Shown: positions 7,348 to 16,003 of the stretch, piece by piece | Position numbering within the stretch: position 1 is the first letter of the stretch | How the letters are laid out: every line of letters starts with the position of its first letter | NCBI GenBank assembly: GCA_965206015.1 | Contig: CBDBIW010000002.1 | Span: 124,001-188,000 of the forward strand | Source: JAJCYL01 sp965206015 | GTDB taxonomy: Bacteria > Bacteroidota > Bacteroidia > Cytophagales > Cyclobacteriaceae | DNA: 64,000 bases | Reading direction: 5' to 3' | The notes under the pieces: generated by a model | The model's database searches: none | Seen by the model: the letters and a program-made list of their open reading frames with translations, nothing else | Told to the model about the DNA's origin: nothing | Position numbers and translations under genes: made by a program

Positions 7348-10228
7348 TTAATTCAGCAAATGCTTCAACGGGCACACAGCTACAGAATAGATTTCTGTCG
7401 CCATATGCACTATCGATTCTGCTCACTGATGGCCAAAATTTGTTAGTCTTTAAATCTGAATTTGGGAAAGCAGCTTTTTCTCGTGAATAAGTGCTGTCCC
7501 AAGTGTCGTTGATAACAATATTTTGCGTGTGAGGTGCATTTTTGAGGACATTATCTTCCTGGCTATAGATGTTATTTTCAATCTCCCTAATCTCTTTTCT
7601 AATCGATATTAAGGCATTGCAAAATCTATCTAATTCAACAACTGACTCACTTTCTGTAGGCTCAATCATCAATGTGCCTGCGACAGGGAAAGATACTGTA
7701 GGGGCATGATAGCCATAGTCAATTAGTCTTTTAGCTATATCTTCAACTTCAACACCTACCTGCTTGAACTCACGACAGTCAACGATCATTTCATGAGCAC
7801 ATCGTCCATTTTTTCCTGAATAGAGAATGGGGTAATGTTTTGATAACCGCTCTTTGATATAGTTGGCATTTAGAATGGCCAGTTTTGTCGCATTAGTAAG
7901 CCCGTCACCTCCCATCAGAGTAATGTAGGCATAGGAGATAGTAAGTATACTTGAACTGCCCCATGGACCTGACGAGATTGCATTAATGGCATTTTCTCCC
8001 CCGGAATTCACAACTGGGTTACCTGATAAAAACGGTAGAAGGTGCTTAGCCACTCCAATTGGTCCCATACCTGGCCCACCTCCTCCATGTGGAATACAAA
8101 AGGTTTTATGAAGGTTTAAGTGACATACATCAGCACCAATTATCGCTGGGCTGGTAAGACCAACTTGTGCGTTCATATTAGCACCATCCATATATACCTG
8201 CCCACCGTTCTGATGAATGATTTCACAGATTTCAACAATTCCTTCTTCAAAAACTCCATGAGTTGATGGATAGGTAACCAGTAAAACAGCCAGATTTTCT
8301 TTGTTCTCTACTGCTTTGATCTCTAGGTCATTTATATCAATATTGCCTTTTTCATCACAGGCAACTATTATCACCTGCATTCCAGCCATGACGGCACTAG
8401 CTGGATTAGTGCCATGGGCAGACGAGGGTATCAAGGCCACATTTCTATGGTGATCGTTTCTACTTTGGTGATAAGCCCTAATAACCATTAGCCCTGCATA
8501 CTCGCCTTGAGCTCCGCTATTTGGTTGAAGAGAGATGCCGGAAAAACCAGTGATTTCACAAAGTGCTGATTCTAGCTTTTGAAACATTTCAGCGTATCCC
8601 TGGGCTTGGTCTGTTGGAACAAATGGATGCATTTGACCAAACTCCGGCCAGCTTAACGGGATCATTTCCGTGGTGGCATTAAGTTTCATAGTACAAGATC
8701 CAAGAGAGATCATTGAATGTACTAAGGAAAGGTCTTTATTTTCTAACCTTTTAATGTACCTCAACATCTCGTGTTCAGAGTGATAAGAATTGAAGACAGG
8801 ATGCGTAAGGTAGTCAGATGTTCTTTCTAAATTCTTCTCAAATCTGACCTCTATTTCGGTGCTTTGTAAAGGAGTGTTATCGATTATAAGTGTTTCTTGA
8901 AAAATGCCAATGATGGCTTCAACATCTGCTGGTGTTGATGTCTCATCAATAGAGATTCCAATGGTGCTGTCGTTGAAATACCTGAAATTATAGCCTCGTG
9001 ATTCAGCGTTTGCTCTCAATCGATCTAAACTGGGTTCCTTATCGGAAGTGATTTTTAAGGTATCAAAATAGGCAGAATTTGATTGAGTTAGCCCGATGGT
9101 TGTCAGAGCATTTTCGAGAATTCTTGCAAGTCCATTTACTCTTCGAGCAATTTTCTTTAGCCCTTCTGGACCGTGATATACAGCATACATTCCAGCCATA
9201 ACGGCCAATAACACTTGTGCGGTGCAAATGTTTGAAGTTGCTCTTTCTCTCTTGATGTGCTGTTCTCTTGTTTGTAAGGCCATTCGATAGGCGGGGCTTC
9301 CATGCTTATCAACGGAAGCACCTATTATTCTGCCTGGTATTTGTCTCTTATACGCTTCTTTAGTAGCAAAAAAAGCGGCATGTGGTCCGCCATATCCAAG
9401 TGGAACTCCAAATCTTTGCGAGTTACCAATTACAACGTCTGTTCCTAACTCACCAGGTGATTTCAACAATGTGAGACTCAACAGGTCTGTAGCCACTGCA
9501 ATTGATACATCTTTTACTTTAGCAGATTGAAATAATTGCGTATGATCTATAATTTCTCCATTGGAATCCGGGTACTGAACTAACATGCCAAATAAATTAG
9601 GATCATTTAAATCAGTGTCAGATGCCTTTTGAATGATTAACTTGATTCCCAGTGGTTCTGATCTAGTCTTAAGTACTGACAGGGTTTGCGGAAAAATGTT
9701 GACATCAACCAAAAACCCATAAGACTGTTTTTTATCTCGTGGTCTGGTCGCATAGAGCATTGCCATGGCTTCCGCAGCTGCAGTTCCTTCATCCAGTAAG
9801 GAAGCATTTGCAAGCTCCATTCCAGTAAGGTCCGAGATCATTGTCTGAAAATTAATGAGTGCCTCCAACCTCCCCTGGGCAATTTCTGCCTGATAAGGCG
9901 TGTAGGCAGTATACCAACCCGGGTTTTCCAAGACATTTCTTTGGATTACCGGAGGCACAACAGTATTATAATAACCTAGTCCGATACAAGACTTAAGCAC
10001 CTTATTTTTAAGAGAAAGTTCCTTCAACTCATTAAGGAATTGATATTCATTCGAAGTCTTGGGTAGATTTAGTTCTTTGTCAAATCTGATTGACTGAGGA
10101 ATAGTTTCATCAATTAATTCATCCAGAGTATTACAGCCCAAAAGGCTAAACATTTGTTCTATCTCCTGTGGGGTTGGGCTATTGTGTCGAGTTTCAAACG
10201 AAACTCTATTGTTTACGTCAACTATCAT
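7328..10228 (-). CDS. gcvP: Glycine dehydrogenase (aminomethyl-transferring), P protein
   Basis: PLP-dependent decarboxylase of the glycine cleavage system. 966 residues, the usual length for the single-chain form. The N-terminal half has GLGYYNTVVPPVI and EPSLDRL-type segments. The PLP lysine is in LNLHKTFCIPHGGGGPGMGP in the C-terminal half. It is first in a likely operon with hemF and the PAP2 gene. gcvT and gcvH are not in the window. Confidence 0.97.
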   Translation of the reverse strand: MIVDVNNRVSFETRHNSPTPQEIEQMFSLLGCNTLDELIDETIPQSIRFDKELNLPKTSNEYQFLNELKELSLKNKVLKSCIGLGYYNTVVPPVIQRNVLENPGWYTAYTPYQAEIAQGRLEALINFQTMISDLTGMELANASLLDEGTAAAEAMAMLYATRPRDKKQSYGFLVDVNIFPQTLSVLKTRSEPLGIKLIIQKASDTDLNDPNLFGMLVQYPDSNGEIIDHTQLFQSAKVKDVSIAVATDLLSLTLLKSPGELGTDVVIGNSQRFGVPLGYGGPHAAFFATKEAYKRQIPGRIIGASVDKHGSPAYRMALQTREQHIKRERATSNICTAQVLLAVMAGMYAVYHGPEGLKKIARRVNGLARILENALTTIGLTQSNSAYFDTLKITSDKEPSLDRLRANAESRGYNFRYFNDSTIGISIDETSTPADVEAIIGIFQETLIIDNTPLQSTEIEVRFEKNLERTSDYLTHPVFNSYHSEHEMLRYIKRLENKDLSLVHSMISLGSCTMKLNATTEMIPLSWPEFGQMHPFVPTDQAQGYAEMFQKLESALCEITGFSGISLQPNSGAQGEYAGLMVIRAYHQSRNDHHRNVALIPSSAHGTNPASAVMAGMQVIIVACDEKGNIDINDLEIKAVENKENLAVLLVTYPSTHGVFEEGIVEICEIIHQNGGQVYMDGANMNAQVGLTSPAIIGADVCHLNLHKTFCIPHGGGGPGMGPIGVAKHLLPFLSGNPVVNSGGENAINAISSGPWGSSSILTISYAYITLMGGDGLTNATKLAILNANYIKERLSKHYPILYSGKNGRCAHEMIVDCREFKQVGVEVEDIAKRLIDYGYHAPTVSFPVAGTLMIEPTESESVVELDRFCNALISIRKEIREIENNIYSQEDNVLKNAPHTQNIVINDTWDSTYSREKAAFPNSDLKTNKFWPSVSRIDSAYGDRNLFCSCVPVEAFAELNGVEAD

Positions 10229-10567
10229 TTATGAGCTTCAGATTATATGAAAAGAACACCCTAAAATTGAGGTACACAAAATTAGTTTATAAGTGACAAA
10301 TTATGTTCCATCCACATAAAAAGTGGTCTTGATTGGGGAATTGAGACTTAGAGAAATTTTGGGAGTGCTGATAATCAGATGCTTGTGGGGATAAGCTCCC
10401 CACAAAATCTTTTCAACCAGCTATGGAAAGAAAGACTGGTCATTTATCTTCCGCCGCTAAGAGTATATCTCTTTCGACAATGTTCCTATTATTTCAGATG
10501 AATAGACTAAAATCTTCGACGAATATTTGTGTTGAAGAAGTTGCATGCACCCTGGTGGGTGTGCTGC
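10229..10567. other. Intergenic region with one perfect hairpin
   Basis: No coding sequence could be supported. An 8-bp perfect stem (TTGTGGGG at 10383-10390 with CCCCACAA at 10398-10405, 7-base loop) lies 160 bases past the stop of the DEAD-box gene. A short run AAAATCTTTT follows on the plus strand. It may terminate transcription coming from the helicase gene or be a regulatory hairpin. It lacks a strong U-tract on the minus strand, so the call is weak. The gcvP leader shows no glycine-riboswitch pair that I could recognise. Confidence 0.35.
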
Positions 10568-11830
10568 TTATCTTTTGGGCCTCTTTTTATCATGAAATGC
10601 CCCTTTAAAATCCGGATCTTTTTTTCTTCTTTGAAAATCTATATCTCTGGCCATTTCCTGAGATTCTTCAAAGGAGGTTTTTTCAATTTGTACACCTGAA
10701 GGAAACTTCACTCTGTTTACCTTTTTACGGATGAGTTTTTCGATGTTGTTAACATGATATTCTTCTGCCTCGTTTGCAAAAGTTACAGCAACTCCTTTCT
10801 GATTGGCTCTACCTGTTCGCCCAATTCGATGGATATAATCTTCATAGACTAATGGCACATCAAAGTTGATTACATGACTTACCATGCTAATGTCAATTCC
10901 TCTGGCGACCACATCAGTAGTTACCAATATCCTGATGTCACCCGACCTAAAATCGTTAAATGCACTCATTCGTGCATTTTGATCCTTATTACCATGAATC
11001 ACGCGAATGTTTTCGGTTATTTTTCTATAAATGAATTTATATAAATTGTTGGCATTTTGTTTTGTCTTGACAAATACGATTACCCTATTGAAGATATTTT
11101 CCTTAGACAACAAATGGTCCAATAGGTTGATTTTGGTTTTGAAATTCGGCACTTCATAAAGCATTTGTTTTATGCCGCTGGCTGCTGTTGCCTGGGGTGC
11201 CGCTCTGACTTCTTGGGGAAATTCCAGAAATTCATGCGATAGTTCCAGTACTCTTTCAGGCATTGTTGCTGAGAATAGCAGATTTTGTCTTTTAACAGGG
11301 ATTACTTCAAGAATTTTTCTAATCTGAGGCATAAATCCCATGTCCATCATCTTATCGGCTTCATCCAGTATCATGGTCTTGATGAATTTCGTCTGAATAA
11401 AACCATCATAATATAAATCAAGAAACCTCCCCGGGGTAGCCACAAGTAAATCAACCCCTTTTTCTAATTGTTCTTTTTGCAATTTGGTTCCGGCTCCACC
11501 GAAGATTGCTACATGGTTCAAGTCAAGATTTATACTAAAGTGTTTTATTTCCTCATCTATTTGAATTGCAAGTTCTCTGGCTGGCACTAAAATGAGTGCT
11601 CGGGGATCGTTACCTTGATGGTATTTCAACTTCATCAGAATTGGCAGCAAATATGCGGCAGTTTTTCCCGTTCCAGTTTGGGCCACTCCAATGACATCAT
11701 GACCTGCTAAAATCAGGGGTATAGATTTTCGTTGGATTTCTGTGGGTATATTAAAATCTAATTCTGCAACAGCTGAAAGTATTTGCTTGTTAAGCTTGAA
11801 GTCTGAAAATGTCTCAATTTGTTCGGCCAC
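10568..11830 (-). CDS. DEAD-box RNA helicase (RhlE-like)
   Basis: ATP-dependent RNA helicase. 420 residues with all core motifs: Q motif region FDFNIPTEIQ-like, Walker A AQTGTGKT, PARELA, GG and TPGR, DEAD in ILDEADKMMDMGF, SAT, then VVARGID and HRIGRTGRA. The short basic C-terminus (FHDKKRPKR) is typical of the RhlE/CshA group in Bacteroidota. Transcribed divergently from pyrC. Confidence 0.93.
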   Translation of the reverse strand: MAEQIETFSDFKLNKQILSAVAELDFNIPTEIQRKSIPLILAGHDVIGVAQTGTGKTAAYLLPILMKLKYHQGNDPRALILVPARELAIQIDEEIKHFSINLDLNHVAIFGGAGTKLQKEQLEKGVDLLVATPGRFLDLYYDGFIQTKFIKTMILDEADKMMDMGFMPQIRKILEVIPVKRQNLLFSATMPERVLELSHEFLEFPQEVRAAPQATAASGIKQMLYEVPNFKTKINLLDHLLSKENIFNRVIVFVKTKQNANNLYKFIYRKITENIRVIHGNKDQNARMSAFNDFRSGDIRILVTTDVVARGIDISMVSHVINFDVPLVYEDYIHRIGRTGRANQKGVAVTFANEAEEYHVNNIEKLIRKKVNRVKFPSGVQIEKTSFEESQEMARDIDFQRRKKDPDFKGAFHDKKRPKR

Positions 11831-11909
11831 CTCTTTTCATTCGATTTATTGGTCTAAATTATGACTAAAATTATGACTAAAATCCCCCAAGTTGCTAAAA
11901 ACCGTTGAA

Positions 11910-13247
11910 ATGGGCTCAATGCTAATTCTAAATGCCAAGTTGGTTAATGAGGGTAAAATATCAGAATCAGATGTTTTGATTAAAGATGATCGTATTGAAC
12001 TGATTTCTCATGACCTCTCGGATAAAAGGACTGATCAAGTAATAGATGCGAATGGTAATTATCTGTTGCCGGGAGCGATTGACGATCAGGTGCATTTTAG
12101 AGAACCAGGCCTAACCCACAAGGCGACTATTTATTCTGAATCGAGAGCAGCAGTTGCCGGAGGAGTTACCTCCTTCATGGAAATGCCTAATACCAATCCT
12201 AAAACATTAACGCAGGACCTGCTGGAAGAAAAATATCAAATTGCGGGAAGAGATGCTTTGGCCAATTATTCCTTTTATATGGGCGTTTCCAATAACAATA
12301 TTGATGAGGTGCTAAAGACGGATGGTAAGCATGTTTGTGGGCTTAAAATATTTATGGGCTCTTCTACCGGTAACATGTTAGTAGATAAGGAGGAAGTATT
12401 GGAGAACATTTTTTCTTCCACTGACATGCTTATTGCAACACACTGTGAGGATGAGGAAACAGTCCGTGTTAATACAGAGAAGTATATTGAGAAGTATGGA
12501 GAAGATATTCCAATGAGCTGTCATCCTTTGATAAGAAGTACAGAAGCCTGTTTCAAGTCCTCTTCTTATGCTATTCAACTTGCTAAAAAACATGGAACAA
12601 GGCTTCATATTTTACATATCTCTACGGCACAAGAAACGGAATTATTTACCAATAGTATACCTCTCAGAGAGAAAAAGATTACTACAGAGGCATGTATTCA
12701 TCATCTTTGGTTTGACGACTCAAACTATGAGGACAAAGGTAGTCTTATCAAATGGAATCCAGCTGTAAAAACCGCGAGCGATCAGGCAGCCATTTTAGCG
12801 GCAGTCTTGGATGACCGCATAGATGTCATTGCCACTGACCATGCGCCTCATACTCTGGATGAGAAGAACAACAAGTATTTAAAGGCACCTTCAGGAGGCC
12901 CCTTGATTCAACATTCTGTCGTTGCGATGATGGATTTTTATCATCAGGGTAAAATCAGCCTGGAACGAATCGTTGAAAAAATGGCCCATAATCCGGCTAT
13001 TTTGTTTCAGGTTAAGGATCGAGGTTTTATCAGGGAAGGATATTTTGCCGATCTGGTTTTGGTGGATGCAGAAATGCCTTGGACTGTTAAGGAAGAGAAT
13101 ATTGTAGCTAAATGTGGATGGTCGCCATTTAACGATCATCAATTTAAATCTTCGATAACACACACCATAATCTCTGGTCACTTGGCATATGGCAATGGCA
13201 TTTTCAATGAGTCAAAAAAAGGCCACAGATTGTCCTTTGACCGGTAG
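11910..13247 (+). CDS. pyrC: Dihydroorotase
   Basis: Third step of pyrimidine synthesis, cyclising N-carbamoyl-aspartate. The frame is open from a TTG at 11892, but ATG 11910 (MGSMLILNAKLVNEGK) or ATG 11919 fits the family. Signatures: DDQVHFREPGLTHKAT (first metal motif, with Gln where many enzymes have His; I recall this as usual in the Bacteroidota group), LKIFMGSSTGNML (possible carbamylated Lys), HCEDEE, LHILHIST and IATDHAPHT near residue 310. About 446 residues. Confidence 0.93.
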   Translation: MGSMLILNAKLVNEGKISESDVLIKDDRIELISHDLSDKRTDQVIDANGNYLLPGAIDDQVHFREPGLTHKATIYSESRAAVAGGVTSFMEMPNTNPKTLTQDLLEEKYQIAGRDALANYSFYMGVSNNNIDEVLKTDGKHVCGLKIFMGSSTGNMLVDKEEVLENIFSSTDMLIATHCEDEETVRVNTEKYIEKYGEDIPMSCHPLIRSTEACFKSSSYAIQLAKKHGTRLHILHISTAQETELFTNSIPLREKKITTEACIHHLWFDDSNYEDKGSLIKWNPAVKTASDQAAILAAVLDDRIDVIATDHAPHTLDEKNNKYLKAPSGGPLIQHSVVAMMDFYHQGKISLERIVEKMAHNPAILFQVKDRGFIREGYFADLVLVDAEMPWTVKEENIVAKCGWSPFNDHQFKSSITHTIISGHLAYGNGIFNESKKGHRLSFDR

Positions 13248-13249
13248 CC

Positions 13250-15124
13250 TTATTTAAGTATTACTCTTTCAATAAAGGACTGATTGTTCTTGAGGATTTT
13301 AGCAAGATAAATGCCGCTACGATTTGAGTCAATTGTTATCTGACCGGGGAGTATTTCAAAAGGCACTTTTTTGCCAGTCAAATCAAATATTTCTACAGAA
13401 TCGAATTGACCATCTATAGTAAAGATTCCATTATTGGGGTTTGGGTATATTGAAATATTTGAAGGTATGCCACTGTTGACAGCAGCTACTACCTTTGTCC
13501 GTGCTTGCCGAAATACAGGCCTTAACATCAGACTGCCTTCGATACCTACAGTTTCCTTCCAGGCACCGTCCACATTAACAAAAATTTTATCGACAGTGTC
13601 ATTGTTCTTGTCTAAACCTACTCCAACAAAATTGTCACTGAATTGTTCCCAGCCTATATAAATAGTGTCCTTAACAATCTCTGGTATTTCAAATGTATAG
13701 CGGGTAAATTGGTTCAATCCTTCCTGGTGTTGAATGGTGTATGATTGTTTGGCAATGAGGCTTCTGGTAATTCCCAGTAAGTTTTTCCAGACATATATTT
13801 CAATTGGTAAACCATCAACGGAGGGGGCAATCCTCGGGAAATAAATGTCAATATCGGTAAGTGTATCCCGAGTGGGAACAACATACCTGTACGCCAATTG
13901 ACCGCGAATCTGATTAATGCCTGCAGCAAATTCTGCGGTCCCATCATCATAGGCCAAATAATTTTGAATATTAAAGGTTCTCCTCAAGGTATCGTTGACT
14001 TTATAATCGACATTGTCATAAAATGCTGTATCACCTGAAACTGGATTTACGAATTGTATTAGATTCCGATCTCCTGTGTTATAAATAATCTCAGTCTCAA
14101 GAACTAATGAATCGGAGAATGGTAAGCCGTTAAGATCCGGTAGATTAGTCTCTACAACACGTCGTTCTAATCCGAATAGTATAGGAGTCGTTGTCGGTTC
14201 ATTAGTCTTATCAATCAATATATTATTGACAACATCATAAACGTTGAGTGTAAACTCTACCGGATGAGGCAATGCATCAAGATTGAACAACTCGAACTGT
14301 AGTCTTTTGACGAATTGAGAAGGTGATTCAAAAAATTGATCTGCTGGGATGGCAGAGAATTCGCCTAGTAAGGAACTTGGTGGCTTTGTTATACCTCGAT
14401 CGAAATAGGCCAGATCGGCAAAATCTCGATCTTGATTTAGGAACACATAGTCAATATGCCAGGTATCAAACCCCCCAGTCAGCCGACCGAAACTTTGAAA
14501 ACGAAAGCGAAATTTGTCGTGAAAGAATTCCTGGCCATCTACTTTAAGAATTTCCTGACTAAATACATCGTTGTCATCTTGGTCAGTTCTCAATGAAGAT
14601 TCTCCACCAATTACCTTGAATTGAGTAACCCACAAGGAATCGGTGGTTAGAAATTGAAGCCTAAGCGAATCATTATCATTGGGCACCTCGCCGTTTCCTC
14701 TTGCCTGCCAGAAGAAACTAATAAATACGGTATTTAATTTATTGCCAGGTATTTTTGACAAGTCAATTGCTCTTGAGGTTAGGTTATCGGTATTACCTAC
14801 AAATTGAGATTTTATGTCATAAGGGACTCCAAAAGCATCCGTGCCATCAAATGTTGCCACGTTAAGAGTAGGAGGATTTGAACCCAGGGTAGGGTTAATG
14901 TTAACATTCTCGCTGTTTTCCCAGATTCCCGCATGAGGTTGACCGAGAGATTGAGAGAAATCATCCCAAAAAGGAATTTGAAGGGTGCCAAAATTCTGCT
15001 GACTTTGTAAAACCCGTTGGTTATTTTTTGATGCTGGCTCAGTACGGAGATGCCTGACTGTCAACTGACTGTAGACCGGTATTTGAGCTATTATGAATAA
15101 TGGGATAATTATAGCAACTCGCAT
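13250..15124 (-). CDS. Secreted protein with C-terminal type IX sorting domain
   Basis: 624 residues. N-terminal signal peptide (MRVAIIIPLFIIAQIPVYSQ), then beta-rich sequence without a domain I can name (LSKIPGN, TWHIDYVFLN, lamin/MAM-like segments). The C-terminal T9SS type A sorting domain is clear: ISIYPNPNNGIFTIDGQ, VEIFDLTGKKV, SGIYLAKILKN, FIERVILK. Likely exported across the outer membrane and anchored or released by the T9SS. It sits 9 bases downstream of the PASTA gene and ends 3 bases from the convergent pyrC stop. Confidence 0.85.
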   Translation of the reverse strand: MRVAIIIPLFIIAQIPVYSQLTVRHLRTEPASKNNQRVLQSQQNFGTLQIPFWDDFSQSLGQPHAGIWENSENVNINPTLGSNPPTLNVATFDGTDAFGVPYDIKSQFVGNTDNLTSRAIDLSKIPGNKLNTVFISFFWQARGNGEVPNDNDSLRLQFLTTDSLWVTQFKVIGGESSLRTDQDDNDVFSQEILKVDGQEFFHDKFRFRFQSFGRLTGGFDTWHIDYVFLNQDRDFADLAYFDRGITKPPSSLLGEFSAIPADQFFESPSQFVKRLQFELFNLDALPHPVEFTLNVYDVVNNILIDKTNEPTTTPILFGLERRVVETNLPDLNGLPFSDSLVLETEIIYNTGDRNLIQFVNPVSGDTAFYDNVDYKVNDTLRRTFNIQNYLAYDDGTAEFAAGINQIRGQLAYRYVVPTRDTLTDIDIYFPRIAPSVDGLPIEIYVWKNLLGITRSLIAKQSYTIQHQEGLNQFTRYTFEIPEIVKDTIYIGWEQFSDNFVGVGLDKNNDTVDKIFVNVDGAWKETVGIEGSLMLRPVFRQARTKVVAAVNSGIPSNISIYPNPNNGIFTIDGQFDSVEIFDLTGKKVPFEILPGQITIDSNRSGIYLAKILKNNQSFIERVILK

Positions 15125-15133
15125 CCTGATTCA

Positions 15134-15982
15134 TCAAAAATCTATAGCAACACGTTGTTCATTGACCAAAGTGTCTTCTTCCATTTGTTCCATTATCCAT
15201 AGGTCAACGCTCTGACCTATACGAATCTTGTCCTCGGCTCGTGGTATTTGGCGAAAAATAACACCTGGTGGATACTGAATGCGGTGATAAATGGAGTCTC
15301 CTTCATTGGTAATTTCCAAATCTGACCCAGCTCTCTCTTTTTCAAACCGAATATTGCCCATCTTTAATCCAGAAGCGATGACTGCGAATTTCGCATCTTC
15401 ATAATTTAATCCTATTAAATCGGGTGCTTCAAAATTTTGCCTCCCGAGCCCGTCACCCACAACCAGGTCAATTTTGGAACCTTTTGGAATCATTTCGTCC
15501 ACTGCTACCTTCTTACCATTCAGCCGTTGCTCCATAACAGCATTGGCGGCCAGATCAGGGACGTATCGAATGCTTCCTAAAAAGAGGTCTTTACTGCGCA
15601 ATACAAGTTGTGCATTTTTCACTGAGCCATCTACAAGATTTGGCATTCGAACTGACGGTGGTTTACTGGAATTTAATGTGATGTATACCTTTCTGTTTTC
15701 CTTAACTTTTGAATTGGGTAAAGGAAATTGCTGGAGTACACTATTGGTCGGGTATTTGGTGGAAAAACCAGAATCTGCGAGCACTTCATATCTCAAATTT
15801 CTTTTCAACAGAAAATCATCAAGATCATCAAGATTTACACCTTCCAGGTTAGGCACAGTAATCGATTCTCCATGGTTGGTTGCTGTCGGAAGGTAAACAT
15901 AGAAAAAGAAAAGTATGAGTGCAATTCCTATTCCGGCCATTGTGGCCAGATGTTTCGATAAAATGAGAATCTTGTTTAGCAT
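15134..15982 (-). CDS. PASTA-domain membrane protein
   Basis: 282 residues: short cytoplasmic start, one TM helix at about 14-32 (AGIGIALILFFFYVYLP), then three PASTA repeats in the periplasm (starting about residue 41 VPNLEGVNLDDLDDFL, 113 MPNLVDGSVKNAQLVL and 187 APDLIGLNYEDAKFAV). PASTA domains bind muropeptides or peptidoglycan. It lies 21 bases downstream of the double D-Ala-D-Ala ligase gene, so a cell-wall role for the pair is likely. No kinase domain is present. Confidence 0.9.
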   Translation of the reverse strand: MLNKILILSKHLATMAGIGIALILFFFYVYLPTATNHGESITVPNLEGVNLDDLDDFLLKRNLRYEVLADSGFSTKYPTNSVLQQFPLPNSKVKENRKVYITLNSSKPPSVRMPNLVDGSVKNAQLVLRSKDLFLGSIRYVPDLAANAVMEQRLNGKKVAVDEMIPKGSKIDLVVGDGLGRQNFEAPDLIGLNYEDAKFAVIASGLKMGNIRFEKERAGSDLEITNEGDSIYHRIQYPPGVIFRQIPRAEDKIRIGQSVDLWIMEQMEEDTLVNEQRVAIDF

Positions 15983-16003
15983 GGTCAGGAATCAAAGATA
16001 AAG

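Noticed and set aside
10229..10420. Glycine riboswitch upstream of gcvP
   Set aside because: No tandem aptamer-like conserved segments could be recognised in the leader.
10423..10608. 61-codon plus-strand frame between gcvP and the helicase
   Set aside because: Composition is not gene-like, and its 3' part is antisense to the helicase gene.
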